Notes under the pieces: generated by a model
The model's database searches: none
Told to the model about the DNA's origin: nothing
The model's input: the letters and a program-made list of their open reading frames with translations, nothing else
Made by a program: the position numbers and the translations under genes
Shown here: positions 11,596-22,877 of the stretch, one piece after another
How positions within the stretch are numbered: the first letter of the stretch is position 1
Layout: each line of letters starts with the position of its first letter
DNA from: Papilionanthe hookeriana x Papilionanthe teres
Taxonomy: Eukaryota > Streptophyta > Magnoliopsida > Asparagales > Orchidaceae
Direction: 5' to 3'
NCBI GenBank assembly: GCA_022702705.1
Contig: CM040439.1
Coordinates: 33,110,930 to 33,174,929, forward strand
DNA: 64,000 nt

Positions 11596-13225
11596 ATGTC
11601 GAACGGGCGGTTGGTCCTGAACTTTAGAAATGGCGTAAGCCTTACACTAGATGAAAAGAGGGTGAAAGATGGAGCGATAATCGAGATTGACTCGGACTTC
11701 GCACCGGCGGGCCTACGATACGAGGAAAGTGAGCCGGATCCCGGTTGACCGAGAGGAACTGCTCGGGCGGACAATGATGAAAGTGGGTGGCCCAAGCCAC
11801 CAATCCGACGACGAAGAAAAGGAAAGCAAATGTCGAAGAAGACAAGAAAATCAAGTCCGTAGTCGCTACGGCAGAGGGCGAGCTTGTCGGCGCCGCGCCC
11901 ACGGAGATTCGGGAAGTTCGAAGAGCTACTCTCACGGCAACGCAACGAAGAAATAAGAATCGCCGTATCCGTAAGATGTTAACCAAACTAGCGGCGGACC
12001 GGCGCGACGAGGCGATTGCTACTTGCCGGTACATACACTTCAAGAACGCCGGTTCACCGAGTACCGGAAGAAAGGAGGCCGGCTCTAGGATAACGAAGGG
12101 ACCGGGGAAATCTCACGGAGATCGGAAGAAAGAAGGCTACCACGCCACCGGATAGAACCGCCAGTAATGCATAACCTTGTTGCAGAAGCAACCCCGGAGG
12201 ATGTCCCGACGGACATCATCCCCGAGGAGCCGAGGTATGCAGGAGAACATGAAGGGATTGAGCCGTATATCCCACAATATGTCACCAGGCCCCACCATTT
12301 GCAAATTATTCCAGAGTACGAGTTGGAAAGAATGCAGAATGTCGAAAATAAAACCTTTGAATACTTCGAGAGAATCAGAGGCAGAAGGATCAATATACTA
12401 GAAGGCCTCGAACTACATACAGACGTATTCTCAGAATATGAACAACAACAAATCGTGGATTGCATCCGGGATTTGAAAAGAATGGGCCGAGCGGGCCGCC
12501 TAAGAGAAAACACCTACTCAGAACCCCGGAGATGGATGCCAGGGAAAGGTAGAATTACAATACAATGTGGATGCTGTTACAACTTTGCGGAAGACTGGAA
12601 GGGAAACCCACCAGGGATACTCCGTCATGGCCAAGTGGATCCAATGCCATTAGTCATCAAGAGAATGGTAAAGAGGTTGATAACATGGAGGGTACTGCCA
12701 GCAGATTGCATACCCAATAGCTGCATTATTAACATTTACAAGCAGGGTGATCGCATACCCCCGCACATAGATCACCACGACTTTGTCGGACCTTTCGCAC
12801 GGTCTCTTTCCCGAACGAGTGTAACATCATGTTCGGATCCGACCTCCGGATAAGCGAGCCCGGGTGAGTTCCGAGGGCCGGTGAAGATACCATTACCGGT
12901 AGGTTCCGGCATGATGCCGAAGGGCAACGGAGCGGATATCGCTAAACATTGCATACCGGGAGTACAAGTGAAGCGGATCTCGGTTACTTTCGAAGGATGG
13001 ATGACGGGAAGACACCTTACCATTTCCGACCGGACCGGAGCTAGAGAGCCTCCGACCTTACGAGCTGTGTGCTACATGAAAAATATCACACCTCCAATGT
13101 ACATCCATACGGCATCCTTGCCAAGGATGGCTTGGAAGATGATGTTATTGACCATGTACCCCACTATTCAGACATGGATTTTTGACAGATGCTTCTTTGG
13201 ATGGATCGACAAAGATCATACATAG
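11596..13225 (+). CDS. E1 extra ORF: ALKBH9/10-like AlkB-domain protein, frameshifted as read
   Basis: Post-integrase ORF in element sense. From the ATG at 11,596 one frame runs 50 codons to a TGA at 11,746. A second frame (about 11,787-12,155) encodes a Lys/Arg-rich part with a KKRK cluster that could be a nuclear signal. A third (12,089-12,853) holds most of an AlkB 2-oxoglutarate/Fe(II) dioxygenase domain. A frame change near 12,797 and another near 12,862 lead to the C-terminal part, which ends at 13,225. The domain most resembles plant ALKBH9/ALKBH10 proteins, known m6A RNA demethylases. It is intronless over the whole domain, so it was probably captured from spliced mRNA. The damaged stretches are depleted in CAG/CTG, so the breaks may be sequence errors. 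The substrate is inferred, not shown. Confidence 0.85.
12362..13000 (+). other. AlkB catalytic domain (2OG/Fe(II) oxygenase)
   Basis: Landmarks in order: EGLELHTDVFSEYEQQQIVD (start of the fold), RRWMPGKGRITIQCGCCYNF (the substrate-lid region shared with ALKBH9/10), NPPGILRHGQVDPMP, then NIYKQGDRIPPHIDHHDF. The iron ligands are His at 12,764 and Asp at 12,770 (HxD) and the distal His at 12,947 in AKHCIPGVQVKRISVTF. The Arg at 12,974 in KRIS is the expected 2-oxoglutarate binder. All four are present. The segment between HxD and the distal His needs two compensating single-base shifts. Confidence 0.9.
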
Positions 13226-13998
13226 TCCGTTTTGAGTCTACATGGATTGTATGAGATGTGTTCCAGATCGAGTTGTATGATGTATCTTCGACATGATTGG
13301 AATGAAAGTGACCATGTCACATTTTTGGCCTTCACCTCTTTTGTGCAAATTGACTGGGAAACGCCATTAAAGTTAAATGAACTTCGAACAAAGAACAGAA
13401 AAGGAACAAAAAAAAAATAAAAATAAAAATAATTAAAAAAAACTTTCCTTAAAAATCTAAAAAATGACGAACACCAAATTCACATGAACATTAAATTCAC
13501 GATAAAATAAAATTTGAATCGTTAAAGGACAAACAAAATGAACACAAATCTCAATCAAATTTCAAATTCAATCTTTCCAAATTCCAAATCAAATCTCAAT
13601 CAAATTCCAAATCCAATCTCAATCAGATTTCAAATTTGATCTTCCAGATCTCAAATCAAATTTTAAATCAAGTTCAAATTCAACTTTCCAAATTCCAAAT
13701 CAAATCTCAACTGAGTTCAAACTCAACCTTCCAAATCCGAAATCCAATCCATTCTACTCTCTCCCTTGTACGGGATGGAAGCGGTTGATTCCATTGACGC
13801 GGATCGAATCTGATGGCGAGGGATTATATCCAATACAAACTGGTGACTTCCGATCAACTCTTTTGAACGGGATATGTGACATCTACATATTCCCTCCTAA
13901 TCTATTTCCTTCCATGAAAGTCTTTTACAACTTTCATGAAATTCTCGAAACACCAAAATTCCACACTTTTCAAATCAACGCTACAAATCTTTGCAAAG
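13226..13998 (+). other. E1 3' untranslated region, A/C-rich
   Basis: No convincing gene. From about 13,540 to 13,750 it holds degenerate short repeats built on AAATCAAATCTCAATC. The ORF at 13,785-14,084 runs into the tandem array and has no family features. Confidence 0.7.
13398..13442 (+). repeat. A-rich tract about 175 bp behind the AlkB ORF
   Basis: Runs of A broken by single T or C, for example ten A in a row near 13,409. It may be part of the A-rich element 3' region, or the poly(A) tail of a retrocopied mRNA that delivered the AlkB sequence. Confidence 0.6.
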
Positions 13999-15245
13999 TC
14001 AACGACTACATCAAAGTCAAATTCCTGGGGTTGAGGATTTTACATCCGAAACTGCATTGCTTTAGGATTCTTTCCCTATTGTAATGAAATACATCAAAAT
14101 CAAACTTTTGAAGTTGAGGATTTTACATCCGAGACTGCATTGCTTTAGGATTCTTTCCCTATTGCAATGAAATACATCAAAATTCAAATTTTTGGAGTTG
14201 AGGATTTTACATCCGAGACTGCATTGCTTTAGGATTCTTTCCCTATCGCAATGAAATACATCAAATTCAAACTTTTGGAGTTGAGGATCTTACATCCGAG
14301 ACTGCATTGCTTTAGGATTCTTTCCCTATCGCAATGAAATACATCAAAGTCTAATTCCTGGGGTTGAGGATTTTACATCCGAAACTGCATTGCTTTAGGA
14401 TTCTTTCCCTATTGTAATGAAATACATCAAAATTCAAACTTTTTGGAGTTGAGGATTTTACATCCGAGACTGCATTGCTTTAGGATCCTTTCCCTATTGC
14501 AATGAAATACATCAAAATTCAAACTTTTTGGAGTTGAGGATTTTACATCCGAGACTGTATTGCTTTAGGATCATTTCCCTATTGTAATGAAATACATCAA
14601 AATTCAAACTTTTTGGAGTTGAGGATTTTACATCCGAGACTGCATTGCTTTAGGATTCTTTCCCTATTGTAATGAAATACATCAAAATTCAAACTTTTGG
14701 AGTTGAGGATTTTACATCCGAGACTGCATTGCTTTAGGATCATTTCCCTATTGTAATGAAATACATCAAAATTCAAACTTTTTGGAGTTGAGGATTTTAC
14801 ATCCGAGACTGCATTGCTTTAGGATTCTTTCCCTATTGTAATGAAATACATCAAAATTCAAATTTTTTGGAGTTGAGGATTTTACATCCGAGACTGCATT
14901 TCTTTAGGATTCTTTCCCTATTGTAATGAAATACATCAAAATTCAAACTTTTTGGAGTTGAGGATTTTACATTCGAAACTGCATTGCTTTAGGATTCTTT
15001 CCCTATCGCAATGAAATACATCGAAATCAAACTCTTGAGGTTAAGGATTTTACATCAGATACCGCATTGCTTTAGGTTCTCTCCCTATTGCAATGAAATA
15101 CATCAAAATCAAACTCTTGAGGTTAAGGATTTTACATCCAATACCGCATTGCTCTGAGATCTCTCCTCATTTTAATGATTCGATCCAATCAATTCAATTT
15201 TCTTTTGAGGTTGAAGATGTTACATCTAAAACCTCAAAATTTCAA
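13999..15245 (+). repeat. Tandem array of about 83-85-bp units in the E1 3' region
   Basis: About 14-15 head-to-tail units. The anchor TTGAGGATTTTACATCC starts at 14,031, 14,114, 14,198, 14,281, 14,364, 14,449, 14,534, 14,619, 14,703, 14,788, 14,873 and 14,958, with diverged units at 15,041, 15,123 and 15,211. Unit length is 83-85 bp in the core, 82 and 88 at the edge. Central units are nearly identical and edge units diverged, as expected from unequal exchange. Tandem repeats in this position are known for Tat elements. Confidence 0.95.
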
Positions 15246-15600
15246 TTTTCATTTCAAGTTCAAATCCCTTCAAATTAATTTTGACAAAACTTCAATCTAA
15301 ATTGAAACTCGAAGCTAAAATCTAAGCTCACACATCAAAAAATTAAACTAAAACAAAATAAAATCTAAGTTGAAATTCTCCCGGATCATGTGATGCGGGA
15401 TTCACTTCCTTTTCCTTTCCCAGGCGAGAGTTCAGGAATCTCCAGTCTCAGAGATATACTTGACACTCCCCGGCGGAAACTCTTCTACTTTGTCCTAAGT
15501 TTGTCACTTGGACATCTGTGTTGGTTTTGTTGATCTCTTCGGTCAACGCCAATACGCGCGGTGTGCTTGGTTAGCTCACCACACCTATTGGGGGTCCATT
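15246..15600 (+). other. E1 pre-LTR region with candidate polypurine tract
   Basis: Non-coding. The last bases before the LTR are CTATTGGGGGTCCATT; the G5 run is the only purine tract next to the LTR and is a weak candidate PPT for plus-strand priming. A pyrimidine tract followed by CAG at about 15,402-15,423 looks like another splice acceptor. Confidence 0.45.
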
Positions 15601-15604
15601 TGTT

Positions 15605-15625
15605 GACCTCATTTTTGATGAGGTC
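15605..15625. repeat. Terminal hairpin of the giant LTR
   Basis: GACCTCAT (15,605-15,612), loop TTTTG, ATGAGGTC (15,618-15,625): perfect 8-bp stem starting four bases inside the LTR. Confidence 0.88.
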
Positions 15626-18600
15626 TTCTCTTCTTCTTTTTAGTACTTAGGATCTAGCCTTAGGCTTTTCCTTTGACTTGTCTTAGAGGACTAGAATTAG
15701 GACCCACCACCTAGAATTTCAAACCACTTCTTAACTCCCTGCAAACTCCACAAACTTGATCGTAGACCCCTAATCACCTAGAGGGTTGAAATCGAATGTG
15801 GAAGTTTAAAGGATGAGTTCCTATAGGGCTCTTTGGCCTTAGGACTACCCACAGGTGGCACGGTGCAGTGAGGGCTGACCTACACACACACTACATTTAT
15901 ACACTACACTTTCACACACCTATACCCAATTTGACCTCCGACTCATGTAGGTGATTCACATGGATGGTCCTTAACCCCTAAGCCCTTGGCTAAGAGGGTT
16001 AGGAACAACATAGTGGATGCCTCAAATGAGTCCCTTCATGGCTCATGTGGGCTTGATATAGCTTCATGGCTCAAGCAAAATGATTTCATTCCACTTACAT
16101 TCACCTAATCTTCAGTTTTCCAAATTTCCAACTTTTGACTCCCGGGACCCTACACCCGCTTAGCCTACCCAAAACCCTTGAAATCCTTCAAAAACACCTA
16201 AATTTCCCAAAATTCCTCGAAACCAATCCCAAACATTCCCACATTACTCAAATTAATCATCCATAGCCAAAAATATCAAAAATTCCAAAAATACCTCCCA
16301 ATACCCTCCAAATACCCAAAATACCCCTCTTGACCCAAAAATTCAAAAATTCAGAAAATTCCCAGAAAATTCCAGAAAATCTTAAACATTCCCAATTTCA
16401 TTTTGTTCAACTACACTATAGGCCAATTTTGTCAATTTACCCTACTTTTGTCAAAACCCCCAATTTGACCCATTTTAAACCCAAAGTGAACCCAATGTCA
16501 AACCAAACCTACCCAATTGACCCAAATTCTGGTCCAATTCAACTCTAAACTTCAATTCAACATTCCCAACACCAATATAGACCAAATCCAAGTCCAATTT
16601 GATTGAAATTTGGATCCAATTTCACTTTTGGCCTTAAAGCCCAATTTGGACCCATGACCCAAACCTAACCCAAACTCACCCAATTCAACTCCAATTAACC
16701 CCAAATCTTTTCTAAATCTTCCTTAACATTCCCACAAACAAAACACTAACATGATTTGCCCAAAATTTAGACCCAAACCCCACTTAAATTCAACCCAAAG
16801 CTAAAAGGCCCAATTTTGACCTAAACCCAAACCTAACCCAAATAAGCCCAAACCCCAAAAATCAAAACCCAACCAAAGCCAAAACCTCTTTGAAACACTC
16901 CCATAAACATTTCCCAACACTTATTTTACATCAATTTCAACCCTAGCCCAACATTGGCCCAAGTTAGCCCAATTTGACCTACATTGGCCCATTCACCAAA
17001 GAGGTCCAAATCCAACCCAAACCTAGCCCAAACACTTCAAGTTTATTCCAAATCATTCATGAAACATTCTTAAACTAAATTCAACACTCATGGGATCCAA
17101 TCCTTTGTAAAATTTACATCCACCAATTTGTTTTCAAACCTAAAGGCCCACTTTCCTAAACCATTCTAAAAGCCCATTTCCACCAAATACAAAAGCCCAA
17201 AATTGGCCCTAAAGCCCACATGGCAATTTCTTTTCATCATACCTTTAATTGATATCAACCCTAAGTTTCAAAATCATCATTAAACCATTCCAAATCAAGC
17301 TTCATACAAATTCCCATCAAATTACCAAAAATTTCTAAAATCTATTTTCATGAAATTGACCAAGCTTTTCCCCAAGCCAAAGACAAGCCATGCAAGCCAT
17401 GGACAAGCCACATGAAGCCATGGAAGGTTTGACATGTGATCAAGCCATTAATGGCAAAAGGAGGAGCCTCTTTTAAGCCCCCTTAAAAAGGTTTTAACCC
17501 TTTTTATGCTTCACCTTAATCCATGATTAATCAAAATATTCATGGATGGTGACTTCTCTACCCTTTCCTAGGCTGATTCATCTGATCCTCCCTCGGCCCA
17601 AATCGGCCATGGGGAGGTGAACCAAGCCCAAAAGGTGGACTTGACCAAATCGAAGCTAAAATTAGCTCCTCCCCCATTCCATTTCAATTCAACTCCTTTA
17701 CACATGTCCATGGCCGATTGATCGCACTAAGCCCCGACCACGACCTCCACGACCTTGAGGGTGACCTGACCACGGCCGGCCGGCCACCACGGATCATGGC
17801 CGAGACCTTGGGAGGAGCCAAACTTCAGATTCCACCTTGTTGAGCTGCCGTGCCAATGGCCACCATGGCTGTTCTTCCCGTACCCCGGAGCGGTGATCCC
17901 GACCCTTGGCCATCCTGTGGGGTGGCCGCTCGTACCTCCCCATTGGCTTGAGCCCTGCGGCCATGAGAGGAGAGTTGCACAAACACCGAAACTCGGCCAA
18001 AATTGTTCCAAACCCTTCTCCATCCTTAGAGCGATTGATCCCGAGTGTCGATTTGCCCTAATCCCTGCCAACGAACCCGATTTCTTGGCGAATTTCTGGC
18101 TCGGCACACTTTGCCACGGTGAGCCAATCCTCAAATTATTTGGTCCTACACCTTCTTGGACCAAGAGGAGAAGTTTCCCATGAAAGCCCCATCTCCGAGC
18201 CACCCGGTTACTCCGGCCCTCGAGCTTTGTGATCGATTGTGGTCGCTTTCATGAAATTTGAGCGATTCACGACTAGGAGACTTCATGCGGAGCTTACAAC
18301 TGGGATCCAATCGAAGGTGACACATCCCTCAGATTGAAGCCACACTTCTGCGAGCAAGGTATGAGCTAATTCTTCATCACGAGAGCTTCTGGAGATTCTC
18401 CATTTCAAATGCTTTAATTTGATGCATGATCAGTATAGATGTATTCGTCTCTTCAAGACGAATCCGCAAACATAAGAACACGAAAATCCATTGAGTATTG
18501 AGTGAGATATTAGGGATTTAGTGTGGACGGCTCTCGGGTGAGGACGCTTGGGGACGATGAACGGATGCCGTTCATTTAAAACACGCACGGACGGACGGCC

Positions 18601-18728
18601 GGGGATCGCGCCGGATCGGTAGATGGAACGACACGGCGGGGCCCGGACGCTAAGTCAGCTGTAGCAGCGTCGAATCGGAGAGCGCCACACGGCGTTCGGA
18701 GCTGCCGAGGTTGATGCGAGCGCCGCGT

Positions 18729-18738
18729 GGATAAATAG
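18729..18738 (+). promoter_or_regulatory. Candidate TATA box of the giant LTR
   Basis: GGATAAATAG at the downstream border of the GC-rich block, followed by AAAATTAGG. The motif is kept in N2 and, as GATAAGTAG, in N1 and N3. Confidence 0.35.
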
Positions 18739-20499
18739 AAAATTAGGGTATTTTCTGATTTATTAATTCCTAAACTTCAAAAATTCATAACTTTGTGTAG
18801 AAAAATCAGAAAAATAAAATAAAAATACCCTCTTGCTCAGTGAATAAGGAGAATAATGTGGAAAAGAAATTATTTAATTTCATCAAGTATTTTATTTTTA
18901 AAGATTTATTTCCTTTCTGCATTGTTTTAATTCTCCACGCATATAGGAAATTCACCATGGCATGAGACTATAGGGCTATTGAAGCCTCTAAATTTGGGAA
19001 CATTCCCTGAATTTTCTAAAGTTGAGGCCATCCTATGAGAAGTTATTGATTTTTTCAACTTCATGTTACTGTTTTGTGTATTTTAAATCCAATAATTAGC
19101 ATGTTGTGAAATAAATTCTAGGAAAATTTGGTGATGTCTCTTATGACCAGAGGACCCTAGGAAAAATAGATTTTGGATTAGTTCATTTAAAATAACCCTA
19201 ATTGGCTTAAACACCCAAAATAGCTCCTTAATTAATTAGAGCTAACCATATATCAAATTGACTTGAAATTAATTCTCCACTAACCTTTAGGATCAGAGGA
19301 ACCCACCATAAAAATTTGATCAATTGGACTTGGTTGCCTACTAAATAGGTTGATTAAGCCGTTTAGCCATTTTAAACTTTAAAAATTCATAACTTTCAAA
19401 ATACCTTTGAAAAATTCACCAAATTGGTTTTGGAGCCTCTCTAATATCAGGGGAATTTAAGGAAATTAAAATTTCAATTTTCTAAAAAATTTAATTCTTT
19501 GCATTATTTTAATATTTTAATAATTAAAAAATAATAAAAATCATAAAAATAATAAAATTCACCAAAATGTCACATTTTGAATTTTAATCATAGGAACAAA
19601 CCCCATATTTTTCTTAGGTCTACTTAATGAGATATTAAATTTTAAAGCCCTAGGGTAATTTTAAAATTAAAAAAAATATATTTTCTAGCATTTTCACTAA
19701 AATAATTATAATAAATCATAGAAAAATCAAAAAATTGTAAAAATTGATTCTCTGATTTCCTTGATATCAGAGAGATTTTTGAAAAAATATAAAATTTATT
19801 TTTCAACCTTTATTTTATTTTTAAATTAATTAATACTCCAAAATTTAAAATAATTATAATAAAAATAATATAATTCAAAAAATCACGAGGAAATTGGTCC
19901 AGTGGTCCTTTGGTCATTAGAAATGTCCCATAATTTTCTTAAGGACAGAAACTTTCCCTTAGGTCATATTATTAAATTTTCCTTGGAAATCTCTATTTTC
20001 CACCAAAAATAATTACATAAATAAATTAAATACAGAAAAAATCACATTTTCTCTTCTCATGCCTTTATTGGCATATGAGTGAAGTCACATAAAAAATTTC
20101 AAGTTCATTTAAGCTCAATTTAGTGAGTTATGGAATTATTAAGCTTGAAGGGCAAAATGGTAATTAAAATTTTAACCCTTAATTAAAACTTTAGGTTTAA
20201 TAAAATTAACAAAGTAAAATATTTGATCTTAATCTGATTTGGATGATTGAAATTTAAATAATTAAAGGAGTAGAAACCTACTAAACAATTTGAAAATAAT
20301 TGAAATAAACCTTAATTAGATAATTGATTAAATTTGGAAGATAATAAAGTTGAATGTTAAATAGGATATTATTAGGAAGAGATTTATTCTTTAATTTAAA
20401 AAAATCCCTAAATTAGTCATCTCAATAATATTTTAATTCCTAATCAAAATGATAATTCAAATTTAAGTTTTAAAATGTTAAAGGACTTAATCATTAAAA

Positions 20500-20850
20500 T
20501 TAAATTAAAAAAGTTTTAAATTAAAAAATTTAAAATTAAAAATAAAATTAAATTAAAGATTAAAATTAAATTAAATCAAACAAATTAAATAAATTAAATT
20601 AAATAAAATAAAGTAAAATAAATTAAATTAAATAAAATTAAATTAAAACATATTAAATTAAATTAAATTAAATTAAATTAAAATTAAATCAAATTAAATT
20701 AAATTAAAGAAATCAAATCGAAATTAAACTAAATTAATTTAACATCAAATCAAAATAAATTGAATTAAATAAAATTAAATTAAAATTAAAACTAAACCAA
20801 ATTGAATTAAATTAAAGTTAAATTAAATTGAATTAAATAACCTTACATGG
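20500..20850. repeat. AATTAAA-type AT microsatellite in the LTR
   Basis: Reverse-complement equivalent of the (TTTAA) tracts in N1-N3. Confidence 0.9.
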
Positions 20851-22858
20851 GCAGCCAAAAAGAAATTCAAAATAAAGCAACTTGAACACTATTCCAATTT
20901 AAAACCGTTAATTGAAATTGAATTAAATCATAAACCATTTGAACATCAATTTTCCCTCCGAAAGCTTTTTGTTGTCATAACTCCTAAAGAGAACGTTAAA
21001 TGAAGTGTTACTTCACTTATAGGATATTCAGATATCTTTAGTTCAGCGAGCAAGATGACAACAAAACTTGAAATATTGAACCAATTAATTCATTTGGACT
21101 TAAAACAATCCTAGCAATATTGAAAAGTGTTTAGACTCGTCTTAAGCACTTCCTCAATATGATAGGATGTTTATAAACGATTGAATTTAATTGTTCTTTG
21201 ATGAAAGAAAATCGTCCTCGAGCAAAACACGAGAACCTAGACGTCATAGGAGATGACTAGCTATAGAGATTAGGAATTTGGTAGAAAACCATAACCCTTC
21301 CCTTAGCTTTACTGGGAACTTGCTTAAATATTCACAATTGTGTTTTAAGTGCGGCTTGGGATAGCGGGAAGACCCTCCGGGTACGCTTTTATTTTATTGC
21401 AATTTACCTTATTGCAATTTATTTAATCGCATCACACTTACTTTTCTTACATGATAAACAACTGTTGCATGAAAACCCACACCTTTAGGATAGTCCCTAA
21501 GCGAAACCAAAACTAAATTAAAAGTCATTACAAGATAAAATTCATCGCCACAACATTTCAAAATATAAAACAACTCAAAAATTTAATCACAAACAGAACA
21601 CAAAACTACAATTACAACTAAATTAAAACGTCTTGTTGGATGATCGGGAATACCTCGGATGATGTAACCTACGTGTTGCTCACGGGATTTCCCACGGTCT
21701 AAATGAAAGTGTGGAACTCATTCGGTTGAGTTTAGCAAATTCATACGGACTAAGTGAATCCGATAAAAATAACGATACCGGAAGGATGGAACCGTGGGAT
21801 TTTAACCGGTGTTGTTATAATCAACTTTAAGATTTTTTTTAATTAAAAAAATATTGAAAACACTTGAAATTAAGATTTTCTCTAAACCAAAACACTTTTT
21901 TTCATCTCCTGATTTATGACTTCTAAAACTAAACCTGCGCAGCAAGGAGCTCGGAGCATGGTGGGCAGCACGGCCATCGTCATCAGCAAAACACCGAGTC
22001 TTCACTTCGTAAAATTTCTAGGAGTAAATAACTAAGCCATAGGACTTCGAGGAGTAGTTTGCCTAGTGCAACATAAATCCTCAACCTTTTGCTAGAGCAT
22101 TTGCATTGCAAATTAAGCCTAACCCGATCTTAGGATTCCGAGGTAGTCGTACGTACGACATGAACCCTCACATCTTCGAGGCTATTTGTGTGATTCTATC
22201 ATATAAATATAAGTCCTAATTAATTAATATTGGCGAATTGAAATGTTAAATAAACATTAGGACTTTCCTAAATCCGAGCAAACAATAGGATAGTTGGGAA
22301 ATTACCGAAGTTCGCTTCGAATGCAGCGATTTCTCTTACCTTTCTTCATTTGAAATCCGAAAATAAAATCTTCAATTTGATCCATTCCTATTGAAATTCA
22401 ATTACGATCCCTTTGAAAACTTAAACTTTGAAATTCTTGAGGAAGCGGAAATTATTGATTATTATCGAGTTTTCTTAGGTGATTCCCGTCACTTAAGATG
22501 TAATTAACTATAGGGGCTTGCCCTTATAGAAATTTAAAGTACCCGAATATAAACCACATTTAATGCTTTCATATTAAGCGAGGGGAATTTGTCGGCTTAT
22601 AAAATTGGTTCGCGGACCAAACGGATGTCGCAAATCTTAGTTTATTTAATCGAGCCCCACCATCAAAGCGTGTGTCTATCCTTAGGGATAGACGAAGCCG
22701 GTTTAATGGTGCGGTGCTGATTTATATAAACTATTTGGGATGTGAGATTGGTTTGATTTCATATCTTAAAATCTTGAATTTAAAATTACTTTCAAAAAAA
22801 TCAAATACTAATTTTTAAATTATTTATTTAAATTAAATTAAAAAAATATGCATTAATT

Positions 22859-22877
22859 TAAGCGACTCCGCTAGGGA
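22859..22877 (+). promoter_or_regulatory. Candidate primer-binding site of E2
   Basis: TAAGCGACTCCGCTAGGGA begins 6 bases behind the LTR end. The first three bases should be TGG to pair with a tRNA CCA end; TAA here could be TGG after two G-to-A changes. I did not match it to a particular tRNA with certainty. Confidence 0.5.

Larger units (their letters stand above)
1..22852 (+). mobile_element. E1: Tat-lineage Ty3/gypsy element with AlkB ORF (5' end outside window)
   Basis: Composite element on the plus strand. In order: polyprotein (protease-RT linker, RT, RNase H, second RNase H, integrase), an extra ORF with an AlkB domain, a non-coding region with tandem repeats, and a giant 3' LTR. The polyprotein is split by a nested solo LTR at 1,902-9,292. 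The two RNase H domains and the RT motif wording (DLNKACPKD, YVDD) point to the Tat clade. Gag, protease and the 5' LTR lie before base 1. The LTR at the 3' end is followed directly by the internal region of E2, so it may be shared by two internal regions. Confidence 0.9.
15601..22852 (+). mobile_element. Giant LTR (7,252 bp), 3' LTR of E1 and 5' LTR of E2
   Basis: Begins TGTTGACC at 15,601 and ends TATGCA at 22,852, with a primer-site-like sequence just behind. It is the sense-strand version of N1-N3. It lies between E1 and E2 internal regions, so it fixes the LTR orientation. Content: C/A-rich block of short repeated wording (16,100-17,500), GC-rich block (17,580-18,730), AT-rich half with a (TTTAA)-type tract at 20,500-20,850, then a region conserved in all copies (20,900-22,800). 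ORFs inside are not conserved between copies. Confidence 0.88.

Noticed and set aside
12089..13000. AlkB domain as an ordinary host ALKBH gene
   Set aside because: It is intronless over the domain, lies sense between integrase and the 3' repeats/LTR of E1, and has no gene-like surroundings. A retrocopied host mRNA remains possible and is listed as a finding.
13785..14084. ORF overlapping the start of the tandem array
   Set aside because: Starts in non-coding DNA and ends in repeat units; other repeat units give different frames.
13999..15245. CRISPR-like array
   Set aside because: Units are uniform head-to-tail repeats without variable spacers, in a plant retrotransposon.
15402..15424. Second splice acceptor before the 3' LTR
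   Set aside because: Good pyrimidine tract and AG, but no ORF or exon follows, so I do not call it as functional.
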